Below are positions 7,969 through 16,159 of a stretch of 64,000 nt of DNA, piece by piece. Position numbers and translations under genes: made by a program. The DNA lies in contig JAZTWW010000036.1 in the NCBI GenBank assembly GCA_045636065.1, positions 62,001 to 126,000 of the forward strand. Direction: 5' to 3'. Source of the stretch: RGIG5050 sp045636065 (GTDB lineage: Bacteria > Verrucomicrobiota > Kiritimatiellia > RFP12 > UBA1067). Each line of letters begins with the position of its first letter. The stretch's first letter is position 1. The notes below the pieces were generated by a model, which searched no databases, was not told the DNA's origin, and saw only the letters and a list, made by a program, of their open reading frames with translations.

Positions 7969-8012
7969 AACCACACCCGGTTGGGTGCGGTTAGTCACGC
8001 GATGGTGCGGTT
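7969..8012. repeat. Hairpin plus direct repeat between membrane protein and Nudix genes
   Basis: aaccacaccc / gggtgcggtt (7969-7978, 7983-7992) form a 10-bp stem with a 4-nt loop and one G-U-type pair. The right arm is then repeated directly as tggtgcggttaatctcgcgc. No T-run follows, so it is not a clear terminator. Confidence 0.4.
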
Positions 8013-8039
8013 AATCTCGCGCAACAATGGGGGATAGGC

Positions 8040-8456
8040 TTAAATACGTGATTTTACGATATCCACCATTGAGATGGGGAGCAGGTTTGCAGATGAGATA
8101 TCTTCAATTTCGCACCACTTGAACGAAATCCAGTCTTCTTTTGACTTTATATCCGAGCCCTTGGGGATGGTCATGCCAAAAACGAGATTGACTTCATGAT
8201 GAGGCTTTCCATGCTGCATGAACATGTTCTCTACGGCCGTGATGAAATCCCCAACTTGGGCATCTATCCCTAGCTCTTCCATTATTTCACGCTTCAAGGC
8301 TTCCTTGCCAGATTCTCCAAACTCGATATGCCCGCCAGGGAGGTATGTAGACGAGCCGCCTTTAGCCTCACAGAGAAGAACTTTACCATCCTCCATTGCA
8401 ATGCCCCTTGCAATGACCTCTATGCCGGCAAGCTCGTACTCGGGATATTCCGCCAT
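8040..8456 (-). CDS. Nudix hydrolase
   Basis: A 138-residue single-domain protein with an intact Nudix box, GX5EX7REUXEEXGU, seen as GHIEFGESGKEALKREIMEE then LGI, so it should hydrolyse a nucleoside diphosphate linked to another moiety using a divalent metal. The preceding beta-strand carries CEAKGGSSTYLPGGH, as in MutT/ADP-ribose-type members; the substrate cannot be told from sequence. The start ATG 8456 has GGAAAGGG upstream at normal spacing. It follows the Xre/zinc-ribbon regulator gene in the same direction with a 108-nt gap that holds ggactgtcc-type palindromes. Confidence 0.88.
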   Translation of the reverse strand: MAEYPEYELAGIEVIARGIAMEDGKVLLCEAKGGSSTYLPGGHIEFGESGKEALKREIMEELGIDAQVGDFITAVENMFMQHGKPHHEVNLVFGMTIPKGSDIKSKEDWISFKWCEIEDISSANLLPISMVDIVKSRI

Positions 8457-8490
8457 TTTAAGCCCTTTCCATCTGTTTCTTCAAAATTCC

Positions 8491-8553
8491 GGAGACTGTC
8501 CCCGGTTAAGCGGGAAAAGCTGGGGACTGTCCCCGGAAAAGGAGACTGTCTCC
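8491..8553. repeat. Cluster of ggactgtcc-type palindromic repeats
   Basis: Three related units occur in 63 nt: ggagactgtccccgg (8491-8505), ggggactgtccccgg (8522-8536) and ggagactgtctcc (8541-8553). Each is nearly palindromic around ACTGT. Short palindromes of this kind (gggga-c-tgtcccc) are common as intergenic REP-like repeats in several phyla. Confidence 0.65.
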
Positions 8554-8564
8554 AACTTAAGGCG

Positions 8565-9140
8565 CTACTCCTTGGCGAATGAGCGCCTGAAGCCATTGAA
8601 AAACGATTCTATCTCGATTCTTCTTGCTTCAACCCATCTTTGAAGATCGACTTCCGGCGAAAGCGAACACTGGATGTACTGGAACGAACACTGCGAGCAG
8701 CATGCACCATCGTTCAAAGGCGCTCCGCATTCAGGGCAGTTCCTTTCAAGTACCTCTCCGCAGTACGGGCAGAATTTCCCGCCACCATGCGGCAGGACAT
8801 CCTTCAACGGAATAACCATAAGCCTTCCACCGACAAGGTAAGGGTAGTTTGAAGGACATTCCATATCGGGGCAGAAGAGCCTTGGGGACTTTAAAACTGA
8901 AATGCTTGCGGCAACACCCTTATCAGGTGCCTTTTCGCACATCGCTTTAAGATCTATCCCAAGTTCCGCGGCGATTTTACCTATGGTCTCCTCGGAAATG
9001 GCAGTTATCCTACCGGATTCAAACATAGATATCGCACTTTGTTTGCATCCTACTGCGCGGGCAAGTTCAGTCTGCCCGAGACCACGGTTTCTGCGCGCCT
9101 CTTTGAAGCGCATAGATATATCTTTTGGCAATTCAAACAT
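8565..9140 (-). CDS. Xre-family HTH regulator with C-terminal zinc ribbons
   Basis: About 191 residues. Residues 1-65 are a Cro/C1-type helix-turn-helix (FKEARRNRGLGQTELARAVG, CKQSAISMFESGRI). The C-terminal half holds paired CxxC motifs (FCPYCGEVL, NCPECGAPL, CCSQC), forming one or two zinc ribbons. The frame also offers ATG 9170, but a textbook promoter (TTGAAA-17-TATAAT) lies between the two ATGs and places transcription start just before ATG 9140, so I choose 9140 and predict a leaderless message. It is next to a dense DnaA-box cluster on its upstream side and a Nudix hydrolase downstream. Target and signal are unknown. Confidence 0.8.
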   Translation of the reverse strand: MFELPKDISMRFKEARRNRGLGQTELARAVGCKQSAISMFESGRITAISEETIGKIAAELGIDLKAMCEKAPDKGVAASISVLKSPRLFCPDMECPSNYPYLVGGRLMVIPLKDVLPHGGGKFCPYCGEVLERNCPECGAPLNDGACCSQCSFQYIQCSLSPEVDLQRWVEARRIEIESFFNGFRRSFAKE

Positions 9141-9149
9141 GATGCCAAT

Positions 9150-9178
9150 ATTATAATCCCAGGCCGCCATCTTTTCAA
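9150..9178 (-). promoter_or_regulatory. Consensus promoter of the Xre regulator
   Basis: Minus strand: TTGAAA (9178-9173), 17-nt spacer, TATAAT (9155-9150). The ATG at 9140 begins nine nt after the -10, so the message should have almost no leader. Confidence 0.8.
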
Positions 9179-9185
9179 GTGGTTG

Positions 9186-9259
9186 ATATCAACAGTTATC
9201 AACCGTTTTATCAACAATCTGTTTATTTTATCAACAATAATATCAACAACTGTTGATAA
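9186..9259. other. DnaA-box cluster (candidate origin or DnaA-titration site)
   Basis: Six TTATCAACA-like nonamers lie in 74 nt: 9186-9194 (atatcaaca), 9196-9204 (ttatcaacc), 9208-9216 and 9228-9236 (both ttatcaaca), 9240-9248 (atatcaaca), and 9251-9259 as ttatcaaca on the minus strand. Starts are 10, 12, 20, 12 and 11 nt apart, roughly one or two helical turns. The stretch is AT-rich and lies in the same gene neighbourhood as dnaN and dnaA. The canonical E. coli box is TTATCCACA, so these differ at one position. Confidence 0.7.
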
Positions 9260-9309
9260 AACTGTGGGTAAAGGTGGTCATAAATGCCGGTCGTGGTATA
9301 TAATTCAAA

Positions 9310-9343
9310 AGCCACCGGTAGCAAACGCTTGCTACCGATGGCT
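9310..9343 (-). terminator. Rho-independent terminator of the dnaN/methyltransferase unit
   Basis: agccaccggtagcaa / ttgctaccgatggct form a 15-bp stem with one mismatch and a 4-nt loop. On the minus strand it is followed by TTTTGAATT, as expected for a terminator 27 nt after the methyltransferase stop. Confidence 0.75.
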
Positions 9344-9369
9344 TAATCTGGCCACAAAAAGTTTGCGGC

Positions 9370-10593
9370 TTACGATGCGCCTTTAAGCTCGCACTTGGGG
9401 TAGACGAAAAGGCGGCAGTCGATAGGACCGTTGAAGAACGGTATCCGTTTCGAATAGTAGAGGTTCACCTGATGGGCAAGCTCCGGATTGCCTGTAATGA
9501 GGCCTCCCGTCCATCCTGGGCACTTTTCATTCATGAAATCGCCTATCCTTCTGTAGACGTCCACCAGCTCCTTTGGATCTCCGAGGCGTATTCCGTATTC
9601 CGGATTGAAGAAGACGCACCCCTTCCCTTCCGGAACCGGAGAATCGGCGAAATCACAGGCCTTGAACGTTATGACATTCTGAACACCGGCGGCATTGGCG
9701 TTTATCTGCGCGTTCTGCATCGCCTCGGGAGAAATGTCGGTGGCGATGATCGGAGGGATTTCCTTGATCTCGTTATCGGCAGCCTCAAGGACCATTTCCT
9801 TGTATATCTGCTCCGGAGTCGCTCCAAAGCGCTGGCGTGGCGCAACCCTTGGCGCCTTTTCGCCGGGGATCATAAGGTTGTATCCCTTGATCGACATGAA
9901 GGCGAAGTGCGATCTCAAAGATCCAGGCGCCCTGTTCATCGCGGCAAGCGCTGCCTCGATGGCCGGAGTGCCGCTGCCGCACATGGGAGAGAGGAATGGA
10001 GTTTTCCTGTCCCATCCCATCGCATCGATGCACGCGGCTGCAAGTGTCTCCTGCATGGGGGCGGAACCAGGTATCTTCCTGTACCCGCGCTTTGAAAGCG
10101 GAGCACCTGAAGTATCGAGGTATATTATGACCCTCTCACGCTCCCAATGCACGAAAACGGCAGCTCCAATATCATCAGGCCCGGAATCGGGACGTCTTTG
10201 GCATTTGTCCCTCATACGGTCTGCGATGGCATCCTTTGTGACAAGCGAAGGAAGTCTTGTATCACGGATTGAATCGTTGTGCACCACGCTCGAAACGCTG
10301 AAGTACCCATCCGGGTCAAGGAGATTCTCCCAGTCGATCGAAGCGACCTTCTGGTAGAGATCCCTGACATGGCGGCAAGTGGTTCTAAGAAGCGGGACGA
10401 GTACGCGGTGGACGGTGCGCAGATGAAGGTTCAGCTTCATCACATCGCGCATCGACCCCCTTACGACAACGGTGTTGTCCGTCACCTCGATAGGCTTGTA
10501 GCCCATGTTGCGGACTTCAATCTCAGCCCAAGGTGAAAGGTGCTTCGCAACTGAAAGGATTATCGGATAGTTTGAATCCGTCCAAAGTTTCAT
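9370..10593 (-). CDS. THUMP-domain RNA guanine-N2 methyltransferase (RlmL-N/YpsC family)
   Basis: 407 residues. The N-terminal ~160 residues resemble the ferredoxin-like plus THUMP RNA-binding part of RlmL and YpsC. A Rossmann methyltransferase follows with LSPMCGSGTPAIEAAL as the SAM-binding motif and ATDISPEAMQNAQINA as motif II. The catalytic tetrapeptide region reads FFNPEYGIRL, where relatives usually have NPPYG, so one Pro is replaced by Glu. The likely reaction is m2G formation on 23S rRNA (as RlmL at G2445) but the exact site is inference. The start ATG 10593 has GGGGA six nt upstream and lies 19 nt after the dnaN stop, so the two are probably cotranscribed; a terminator follows at 9310-9343. 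Confidence 0.85.
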   Translation of the reverse strand: MKLWTDSNYPIILSVAKHLSPWAEIEVRNMGYKPIEVTDNTVVVRGSMRDVMKLNLHLRTVHRVLVPLLRTTCRHVRDLYQKVASIDWENLLDPDGYFSVSSVVHNDSIRDTRLPSLVTKDAIADRMRDKCQRRPDSGPDDIGAAVFVHWERERVIIYLDTSGAPLSKRGYRKIPGSAPMQETLAAACIDAMGWDRKTPFLSPMCGSGTPAIEAALAAMNRAPGSLRSHFAFMSIKGYNLMIPGEKAPRVAPRQRFGATPEQIYKEMVLEAADNEIKEIPPIIATDISPEAMQNAQINANAAGVQNVITFKACDFADSPVPEGKGCVFFNPEYGIRLGDPKELVDVYRRIGDFMNEKCPGWTGGLITGNPELAHQVNLYYSKRIPFFNGPIDCRLFVYPKCELKGAS

Positions 10594-10612
10594 GTATAAT
10601 CCCCATGATGCA

Positions 10613-11707
10613 TCAGTTTACCCGAAGAGGCATCATTACGTACAGGAACGGTACGGAGCACTTGAGGACGGCCGCACGAGTCCCGTCGATAAGATCGAAA
10701 GTTATCTCATCGTCGTCTATGGCCTTGAGAGGATCCATGACGTATCCGGGATTGAAGCTTATCTCGATCTTCGGACCCGCGTACTTGATCGGTACGGTAT
10801 CCTTGGCGTCACCGTTTTCTGAGGTGTTCGAGCAGATGATAAGCTCATTCGAATCGAAGATGATCTTCACGCTTGAGGCCGCATCCATCATCATGACGCT
10901 CACACGATCGAGCGCGTCGAGAAGAGGCTTGCGCTCGATGGCGACATGTTCCTTGAATTCAGTCGGAATGACGAGACGGTAGTTTGGATATACGTCAGTG
11001 AGGAGCTTGGACCAGATCACAGTATCGCCGATTGTGAAATTGACCTGTTTGTTCTCTGTTGTGATCTGCACGTCGCCATCGTTTCCAAGAGAGCGCTGGA
11101 GTTCGGAAACGACCTTCGTGGGAAGGACGATATCCTGCTCGGCTTCGGCCGGGCACTCTATCGGGTGCTCGACGAGGGCAAGACGCCTTCCGTCGGTGGC
11201 GACCATCGTGAGCTTCGAATCCCTGAAGCTCATGAGAACGCCCTTCAATGTCTTGCGCGTCTCATCCTGCGATGCGGCATAGGCCGTCTTGCGGAGCATC
11301 TCCCTCAAAGTAAGCTGGGCGATGCGGTAGACGAAAGTGTTGCCCATCGTGGGAAGCTTCGGATAGTCTATCACGTTCATTCCTTGGATGCGGAAAAACG
11401 CGCTACCGGCGGAAACGCTTGCACGGTCGTTCTCGTTTACGTCTATTTCTATTATACCTTCCTGAGCCTTCGCGACTGTGGCCGCAAGAAGCTTGACGGG
11501 CAGAGTCGTAGCCCCAGGTTCGACGCTTTCGCACGGAACAACGCTCTTGATCGCAATGTCAAGATCGGTGGTCGTCATGTAGAGCTTGTTGTCCTTGGCT
11601 TCGAGAAGGACGTTCTGTATGATCTGAAGGGAACCTTTGGAAGGCACGATGTTCTGCACCTTCTTGAGCCCATCCAGAAACTTTGACCTAATGATCCTGA
11701 TTTTCAT
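10613..11707 (-). CDS. dnaN: DNA polymerase III sliding clamp (beta subunit)
   Basis: 364 residues, the normal length for the beta clamp, a ring-shaped dimer that tethers DNA polymerase to the template. Recognised from the three-fold repeated clamp architecture: N-terminal KFLDGLKKVQNIVPSKGSLQI and LPVKLLAATVAKA, central LREMLRKTAYAASQDETRKTLKGVLM, and the C-terminal KYAGPKIEISFNPGYVMDPL followed by YVMMPLRVN, the usual PMRL-type ending. ATG 11707 has AAGGAG upstream at good spacing. It has its own promoter (11747-11775) and lies downstream of dnaA on the same strand, the common order dnaA-dnaN. Confidence 0.97.
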   Translation of the reverse strand: MKIRIIRSKFLDGLKKVQNIVPSKGSLQIIQNVLLEAKDNKLYMTTTDLDIAIKSVVPCESVEPGATTLPVKLLAATVAKAQEGIIEIDVNENDRASVSAGSAFFRIQGMNVIDYPKLPTMGNTFVYRIAQLTLREMLRKTAYAASQDETRKTLKGVLMSFRDSKLTMVATDGRRLALVEHPIECPAEAEQDIVLPTKVVSELQRSLGNDGDVQITTENKQVNFTIGDTVIWSKLLTDVYPNYRLVIPTEFKEHVAIERKPLLDALDRVSVMMMDAASSVKIIFDSNELIICSNTSENGDAKDTVPIKYAGPKIEISFNPGYVMDPLKAIDDDEITFDLIDGTRAAVLKCSVPFLYVMMPLRVN

Positions 11708-11746
11708 GGTTTCTCCTTTTGGAATCCCATTTGCGGGGTTGCAAAC

Positions 11747-11775
11747 ATTTTACCTAATTCTAGAGTAATAGTAAA
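11747..11775 (-). promoter_or_regulatory. dnaN promoter
   Basis: Minus strand: TTTACT (11775-11770), 17-nt spacer, TAAAAT (11752-11747). It lies in an AT-rich stretch of the dnaA-dnaN gap. Two DnaA-box-like nonamers (atatcaaca and ttatcgaca, minus strand, 11803-11820) sit just upstream and could couple dnaN to DnaA levels. Confidence 0.65.
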
Positions 11776-11992
11776 GAATTATTTATTAGAAATAGTAGAG
11801 GCTGTTGATATTGTCGATAACTCTTCAAGACCCATTGTATAAAGGCTTTGCTTTGCATCGGCCCTGTAGACAAGTCTTTTGTCCGGTCATCGACATATTT
11901 GAACATCTTGAATAACCATCAGTCTGCGTTCGATTTCTGTAGACAACTGCGCATTTTGTCAACAGGGTATCGAAAAGTTGACATCAGGTTGT

Positions 11993-13489
11993 TTAGTCCA
12001 GCACCTCCTCTGCCTTTCTACCCATGGTGACGCAAAGAACGCGAACGTCCTCCTTGAGCCTTGGCTCGACATCAAGGCGTTTTTTGATGTTTTGGGCCCC
12101 GTGGTGGACCGTAGCGTGGTTTTTTCCGAAAGCCTGGCCTATTTCAGGAAGCGAGAACTGCGTAAGTTTTCTCGCAAGGAACATAGCCATCTGCCTTGCA
12201 GTCACAAGAGCCTGCATCCTGCCGCCGTCAATGATGTCCCTTACTGGAATCCTGTAGTGGTCGGATACGGCTTTAAGGATATCTTCCATCGAAAGTTTCT
12301 TCAATGTAGCCTCATCCTCAATGGAATCCCTTAAAAGCCGCTTGACGACTTCAAGGGTAAGAGGCTTATCCGGGTTCATTGACGCGAACATGTCGACCTT
12401 GGTGAGAGCGCCTTCCATTGCCCTTACATGCGATCTTATGTTCTCAGCTATGAAATCGAGTATTTCGTTGGGAATGAGCCTTTTAAGGGAACGGGCCTTG
12501 TTCCTTATGATGGCGAGTCTTGTCTCGAAGCTTGGGAGCTCGATTTCGACCACCATTCCACCTTCAAAGCGAGACTTGAGGCGGCTTTCGAAGTTCGGTA
12601 GCGAGGAAGGCTTCACATCGCATGTCATCACCATCTGCTTCTTCGAGATCTGAAGCTGACTGAAGGTGTTGAAGAGCTCGTCCTGGAATCCGCTTTTGGA
12701 CATTGCGAACTGGACATCGTCGAGGAGAAAAAGGTCGGCCTTTCTGTACTTGTCGCGGAACTGCTCCATCGTCTTGTTCTGGAGCGCGCTCACATACTCG
12801 TTCATGAAGCGTTCGGTGGAAATGTTGATCACCGTGGCAGCCGGCCTGGTGTTCCAGACGACATGGCCGATCGCCTCCATCAGATGCGTCTTTCCAAGTC
12901 CTGTTCCGCCCCATATGAAAAGAGGGTTGTATGCGGCGTTTCTTCCCGGATTCTTTGAAACAGCCTGAGCGGCTGCATATGCTATCGAGTTTGCCGGGCC
13001 TTCAACGAAATTCTCGAAGGTGTAGTTCTCGTGGAAGACAGGTTTGTTCTTCGCACGTCTTTCAAGCTGTGTTGCGGTTGTTGACCTTGGAAGCGGCGGC
13101 TTTGAAGATGTTTTCTCTATGACATCGAATATGCGAGATCTTTCCTTCTGCACAGGAACTTCATTGACCTGTGGAGTTTCCTCGATCGCCTTCGCAACAG
13201 GCTTTGAATCTGGCTTTTCGACGAAAACGACCTTTTTCACATCGTCGTTTCCGCCGGCCTTGTTCAGCGCCTCCACGAAATCGGATGCATACTGGTTGGT
13301 GAAAAGCTCAACTTGTATGTCGGTTCCGACCTCTATCGTGAATGTTCCGTTCTGATCAAGCTTTTTTGACAGGAACTGCGGAAAGTGCCTGTCGCATCTG
13401 GATATCCGTTCGGCGGGAAGAGATTCGCGGTAGATCTTCTCCGCGCTCGTCCAAAGCAGCTCGGCCAATATTTCTGGGGAAATGGACAT
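11993..13489 (-). CDS. dnaA: Chromosomal replication initiator protein DnaA
   Basis: 498 residues with all DnaA domains: domain I at the N-terminus, a low-complexity linker to about residue 150, the AAA+ core with Walker A GGTGLGKTH (Lys200) and Walker B LFLLDDVQF, and the C-terminal box-binding helix-turn-helix with signature LPEIGQAFGKNHATVHHGAQNI. It binds DnaA boxes and opens the origin. The candidate boxes in this window are TTATCAACA rather than TTATCCACA. ATG 13489 is preceded by GAAAGG at five nt. The stop of the antiporter-EIIA gene lies 29 nt upstream, so dnaA is probably transcribed from that gene's promoter, which itself overlaps a DnaA box. Confidence 0.97.
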   Translation of the reverse strand: MSISPEILAELLWTSAEKIYRESLPAERISRCDRHFPQFLSKKLDQNGTFTIEVGTDIQVELFTNQYASDFVEALNKAGGNDDVKKVVFVEKPDSKPVAKAIEETPQVNEVPVQKERSRIFDVIEKTSSKPPLPRSTTATQLERRAKNKPVFHENYTFENFVEGPANSIAYAAAQAVSKNPGRNAAYNPLFIWGGTGLGKTHLMEAIGHVVWNTRPAATVINISTERFMNEYVSALQNKTMEQFRDKYRKADLFLLDDVQFAMSKSGFQDELFNTFSQLQISKKQMVMTCDVKPSSLPNFESRLKSRFEGGMVVEIELPSFETRLAIIRNKARSLKRLIPNEILDFIAENIRSHVRAMEGALTKVDMFASMNPDKPLTLEVVKRLLRDSIEDEATLKKLSMEDILKAVSDHYRIPVRDIIDGGRMQALVTARQMAMFLARKLTQFSLPEIGQAFGKNHATVHHGAQNIKKRLDVEPRLKEDVRVLCVTMGRKAEEVLD

Positions 13490-13518
13490 TTGAACCTTTC
13501 GACTTTTCTGCAGTGTCC

Positions 13519-15840
13519 CTATTTTGCAGACCTGAAGAATTTCCTCATCTGATTTTCATTTTTGCACTCTGCAAGCTTTAAGAACCCATCCTCCGTTCTA
13601 AGAGTCCGGCTCACGAAGGCCATGAGCTGCAGGTATGGGCTAGGAGCCGTTTCAGGGGCTACCGTAAGAACGATTATCTTGAGAACGGAGTGGTCGATTG
13701 TTTCATAGTCGGCTATGGCACCCGTCTCATTGCCTGAGTTGTCTATAAGGGCCACGGCGCCTACTATGTCGGTGACCGCGTCGGTGCGACCGTGCGGTAC
13801 GGCTATTCCGTGGTCAAGTCCCGTGGGCATCGCCGATTCGCGGGTCAGCACCGCTTCAAGGAGTTTATCCGGATTCTTTACGATCTTTGGATAGCGCTCG
13901 GCTATGGATTTTGTGAGCTTCTCAAGGGCGTCGTGCTTGCTGTCGGCCTTGAAATCGGGAATCATGACGAAATTGGAGACCATTCTCGCTATACCGCCGC
14001 CGGCGACGTTCACATCGTCGTCGTTGTCGTCCAAGAGCTCCTTCATCGTCTCCTCGACGGTTGTTGACGGTTTTGATATCGCCAGCGCCAGCGCGTTCAT
14101 CTGGCTTACGACCTCCGCCCACGCCTGCTTGACCAAGGCACCTTCCGTTGGCGTGCATTCAACCTTTATCTCGTTGTCCTTGAGGAGCATCGTTATTTCA
14201 TACGAATCCATCGTAACGTGGTAGAGTGTGCCCTCTTCGTTCAGGCGGTAGGTGAAGAACCCTTCCTTCCTGAACTGCTGCACCAGCTTCTCCATCATGA
14301 TGCCGGCCACTTCGGTATTCGGCAAGCCGAAGGACACCTGCCTTGAACTCTCCGTTGCAGGCTTCGGGTGCTTGACGCCGCGCCTCGACGAGTGGAAGAG
14401 GGTGACTAGCGCCGGTGGGGCGGCGACTGTCGTTATAAGGGTCATGAGAATGCCTATGCCGAAGATCTCGGATGTGAGATAGCCCTTCGAAAGGCCCAGG
14501 CCTGCGATGATAAGGGCCACCTCGCCACGCGGGACCATTCCCGCGCCGATGCGAAGGCCGCCTAGAAGGTTGAACCCGCAGCACAGCGACGGCAGTGCGC
14601 AGCCTACAACCTTTGCACCTATCGCAAGTGCCGTATAGATGGCTCCAAAGTAGAGAACCGGCTTAGAGCACAATGCGGACACATCGACCATCATGCCCAT
14701 TACGCAGAAGAATATCGGAACAAGGAACGTGTATACTGGATCGAGATTCTCCTGGATGAGGTGCTTCAAATCGGTGCGCGAAAGGGAAAGACCCATGACG
14801 TATGCGCCGATGATCATTGCAAGCCCCATCGATTCGAAGAACCCGGCGACTATCATGGAAAGCCCGAATGCGAGAGTTCCGATCACCTTGGGGTTCTTGA
14901 CGAGCTTGAGAAGCCACGAAATCCTGCGGGCGAATATGATTCCTATGAGAGTTCCGCCAAGCCACACTCCGAACGCCTTGACGGCAACCATTCCGATGTC
15001 GCCCCAGTCTACGCCGCCACCTGCGCCGGTCGCCTTCGCCTCCATGTTGGCGGCTATTATGCCGTTGCCTATTGCAAGGACGATGAGGCCTAGGACGTCA
15101 TCTATTACGGCGCCGGCCATGATGCTGACGCCCTCCTCGCTATCCATCTTTTTGCGCTCGGAAAGAATGCGTGCCGTTATGCCGACAGAGGTCGCTGTCG
15201 ACATGATACCCATATATAGAGGCCCGGCCTGCATCATCGCCTGGGAAAGAGGCATGGCGCCAAGTTCCTGGATCCACGCGACGTCATGGAAGAACATCGG
15301 AAGGAAGTATACCGCGCAAAGATCTCCGAACAGGAAGGAGAAAAGAACGCCTCCAAGGCCAACCATCAATCCGACGAACGAATACCTGAGGAACATCTTG
15401 AGGTTCGTTTCAAGGCCGGAGAGGAAAAGAAGTATGATCGACGCCAAAGTGGCTATTCCGTATAAGGCGGGGGAAGTAGCGTCAAACAAGTGTCCCTGCG
15501 CCTGAAGATCCCTAAGAGCCGCACCATGGAAGAGACCATCCTTAAAGAGGCCGCCGAAATATTCAGGGCAGAACCCGATTCCGCCCAAGGCCCATGGGCC
15601 TATAAGTATGCCGGCTCCAAGCTCACCGAGAATCGATGGCAGGTGCAGGATGGTGGCTATCGACCCGCCGATCTTGGCGGCAAAGAGTATCACGCCAATC
15701 TGCAGTACTAGAAACATCATCTCTTCGACGCGGGGTAGGCCGAAGTTCGGGTATGGGGGAACATCGCCATGCCCTCCGGCAAGAAGTGCACCGGCGAACA
15801 TGGCGGCCGCAGCCGCAATCAGAATCTTTTTAAGCTTCAT
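13519..15840 (-). CDS. CPA2-type cation:proton antiporter with C-terminal PTS EIIA-like domain
   Basis: 773 residues. A signal-like first segment is followed by about 12 membrane helices of the KefB/CPA2 antiporter fold up to about residue 470 (LPSILGELGAGILIGPWALG, GAVIDDVLGLIVLAI with the double Asp of the ion site, VPRGEVALIIAGLGL). A cytoplasmic segment follows, and the last ~150 residues form a fructose/nitrogen-type EIIA domain with the phospho-acceptor motif HGIAVPHGRT (His683 likely). So ion exchange may be controlled by PTS phosphorylation. It lies directly upstream of dnaA in one apparent transcription unit, which is unusual. The promoter at 15880-15908 overlaps a DnaA box. Ion specificity cannot be read from the sequence. 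Confidence 0.88.
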   Translation of the reverse strand: MKLKKILIAAAAAMFAGALLAGGHGDVPPYPNFGLPRVEEMMFLVLQIGVILFAAKIGGSIATILHLPSILGELGAGILIGPWALGGIGFCPEYFGGLFKDGLFHGAALRDLQAQGHLFDATSPALYGIATLASIILLFLSGLETNLKMFLRYSFVGLMVGLGGVLFSFLFGDLCAVYFLPMFFHDVAWIQELGAMPLSQAMMQAGPLYMGIMSTATSVGITARILSERKKMDSEEGVSIMAGAVIDDVLGLIVLAIGNGIIAANMEAKATGAGGGVDWGDIGMVAVKAFGVWLGGTLIGIIFARRISWLLKLVKNPKVIGTLAFGLSMIVAGFFESMGLAMIIGAYVMGLSLSRTDLKHLIQENLDPVYTFLVPIFFCVMGMMVDVSALCSKPVLYFGAIYTALAIGAKVVGCALPSLCCGFNLLGGLRIGAGMVPRGEVALIIAGLGLSKGYLTSEIFGIGILMTLITTVAAPPALVTLFHSSRRGVKHPKPATESSRQVSFGLPNTEVAGIMMEKLVQQFRKEGFFTYRLNEEGTLYHVTMDSYEITMLLKDNEIKVECTPTEGALVKQAWAEVVSQMNALALAISKPSTTVEETMKELLDDNDDDVNVAGGGIARMVSNFVMIPDFKADSKHDALEKLTKSIAERYPKIVKNPDKLLEAVLTRESAMPTGLDHGIAVPHGRTDAVTDIVGAVALIDNSGNETGAIADYETIDHSVLKIIVLTVAPETAPSPYLQLMAFVSRTLRTEDGFLKLAECKNENQMRKFFRSAK

Positions 15841-15879
15841 GATGTTTCAAAATCTCTTTCGCAGAAAAACGGAGTCTAT

Positions 15880-15908
15880 ATTATCCCATTTTTCTTGAAA
15901 GTTATCAA
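15880..15908 (-). promoter_or_regulatory. Antiporter-dnaA promoter overlapping a DnaA box
   Basis: Minus strand: TTGATA (15908-15903), 17-nt spacer, GATAAT (15885-15880). The -35 lies wholly within the perfect DnaA box at 15902-15910, so bound DnaA would block polymerase, which suggests autoregulation. Confidence 0.65.
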
Positions 15909-16130
15909 CAGCTTTTTATGTCGCATAACCAATAATTGAAAACGGCGTATGCTAATGATAATGGTGAAGAAAACATGTTCAATTTGAAATTAACGCTGTT
16001 GATTACATTATCCTGAATTGGTGATATGGGGATCGCGCAGGTAAAGCGGCCTGGCGATCAAACAAAGGACTTGATGGGAGGAAAAGCAATGCTGATGGTA
16101 GAAGGCAAAGGCCTCGATTGAACAAGGATA

Positions 16131-16159
16131 TTGCCCAAGCTGACCATATTTGATATAAT
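16131..16159 (+). promoter_or_regulatory. mnmG promoter
   Basis: TTGCCC (16131-16136), 17-nt spacer, TATAAT (16154-16159), with the ATG at 16167 only seven nt further on, which predicts a leaderless mRNA. The TTG at 16131 is in frame with mnmG but is the -35 element rather than a start codon. Confidence 0.75.

Noticed and set aside
9141..9170. ATG 9170 as the start of the Xre regulator
   Set aside because: A TTGAAA-17-TATAAT promoter overlaps and follows this codon; ATG 9140 also begins nearer the family start.
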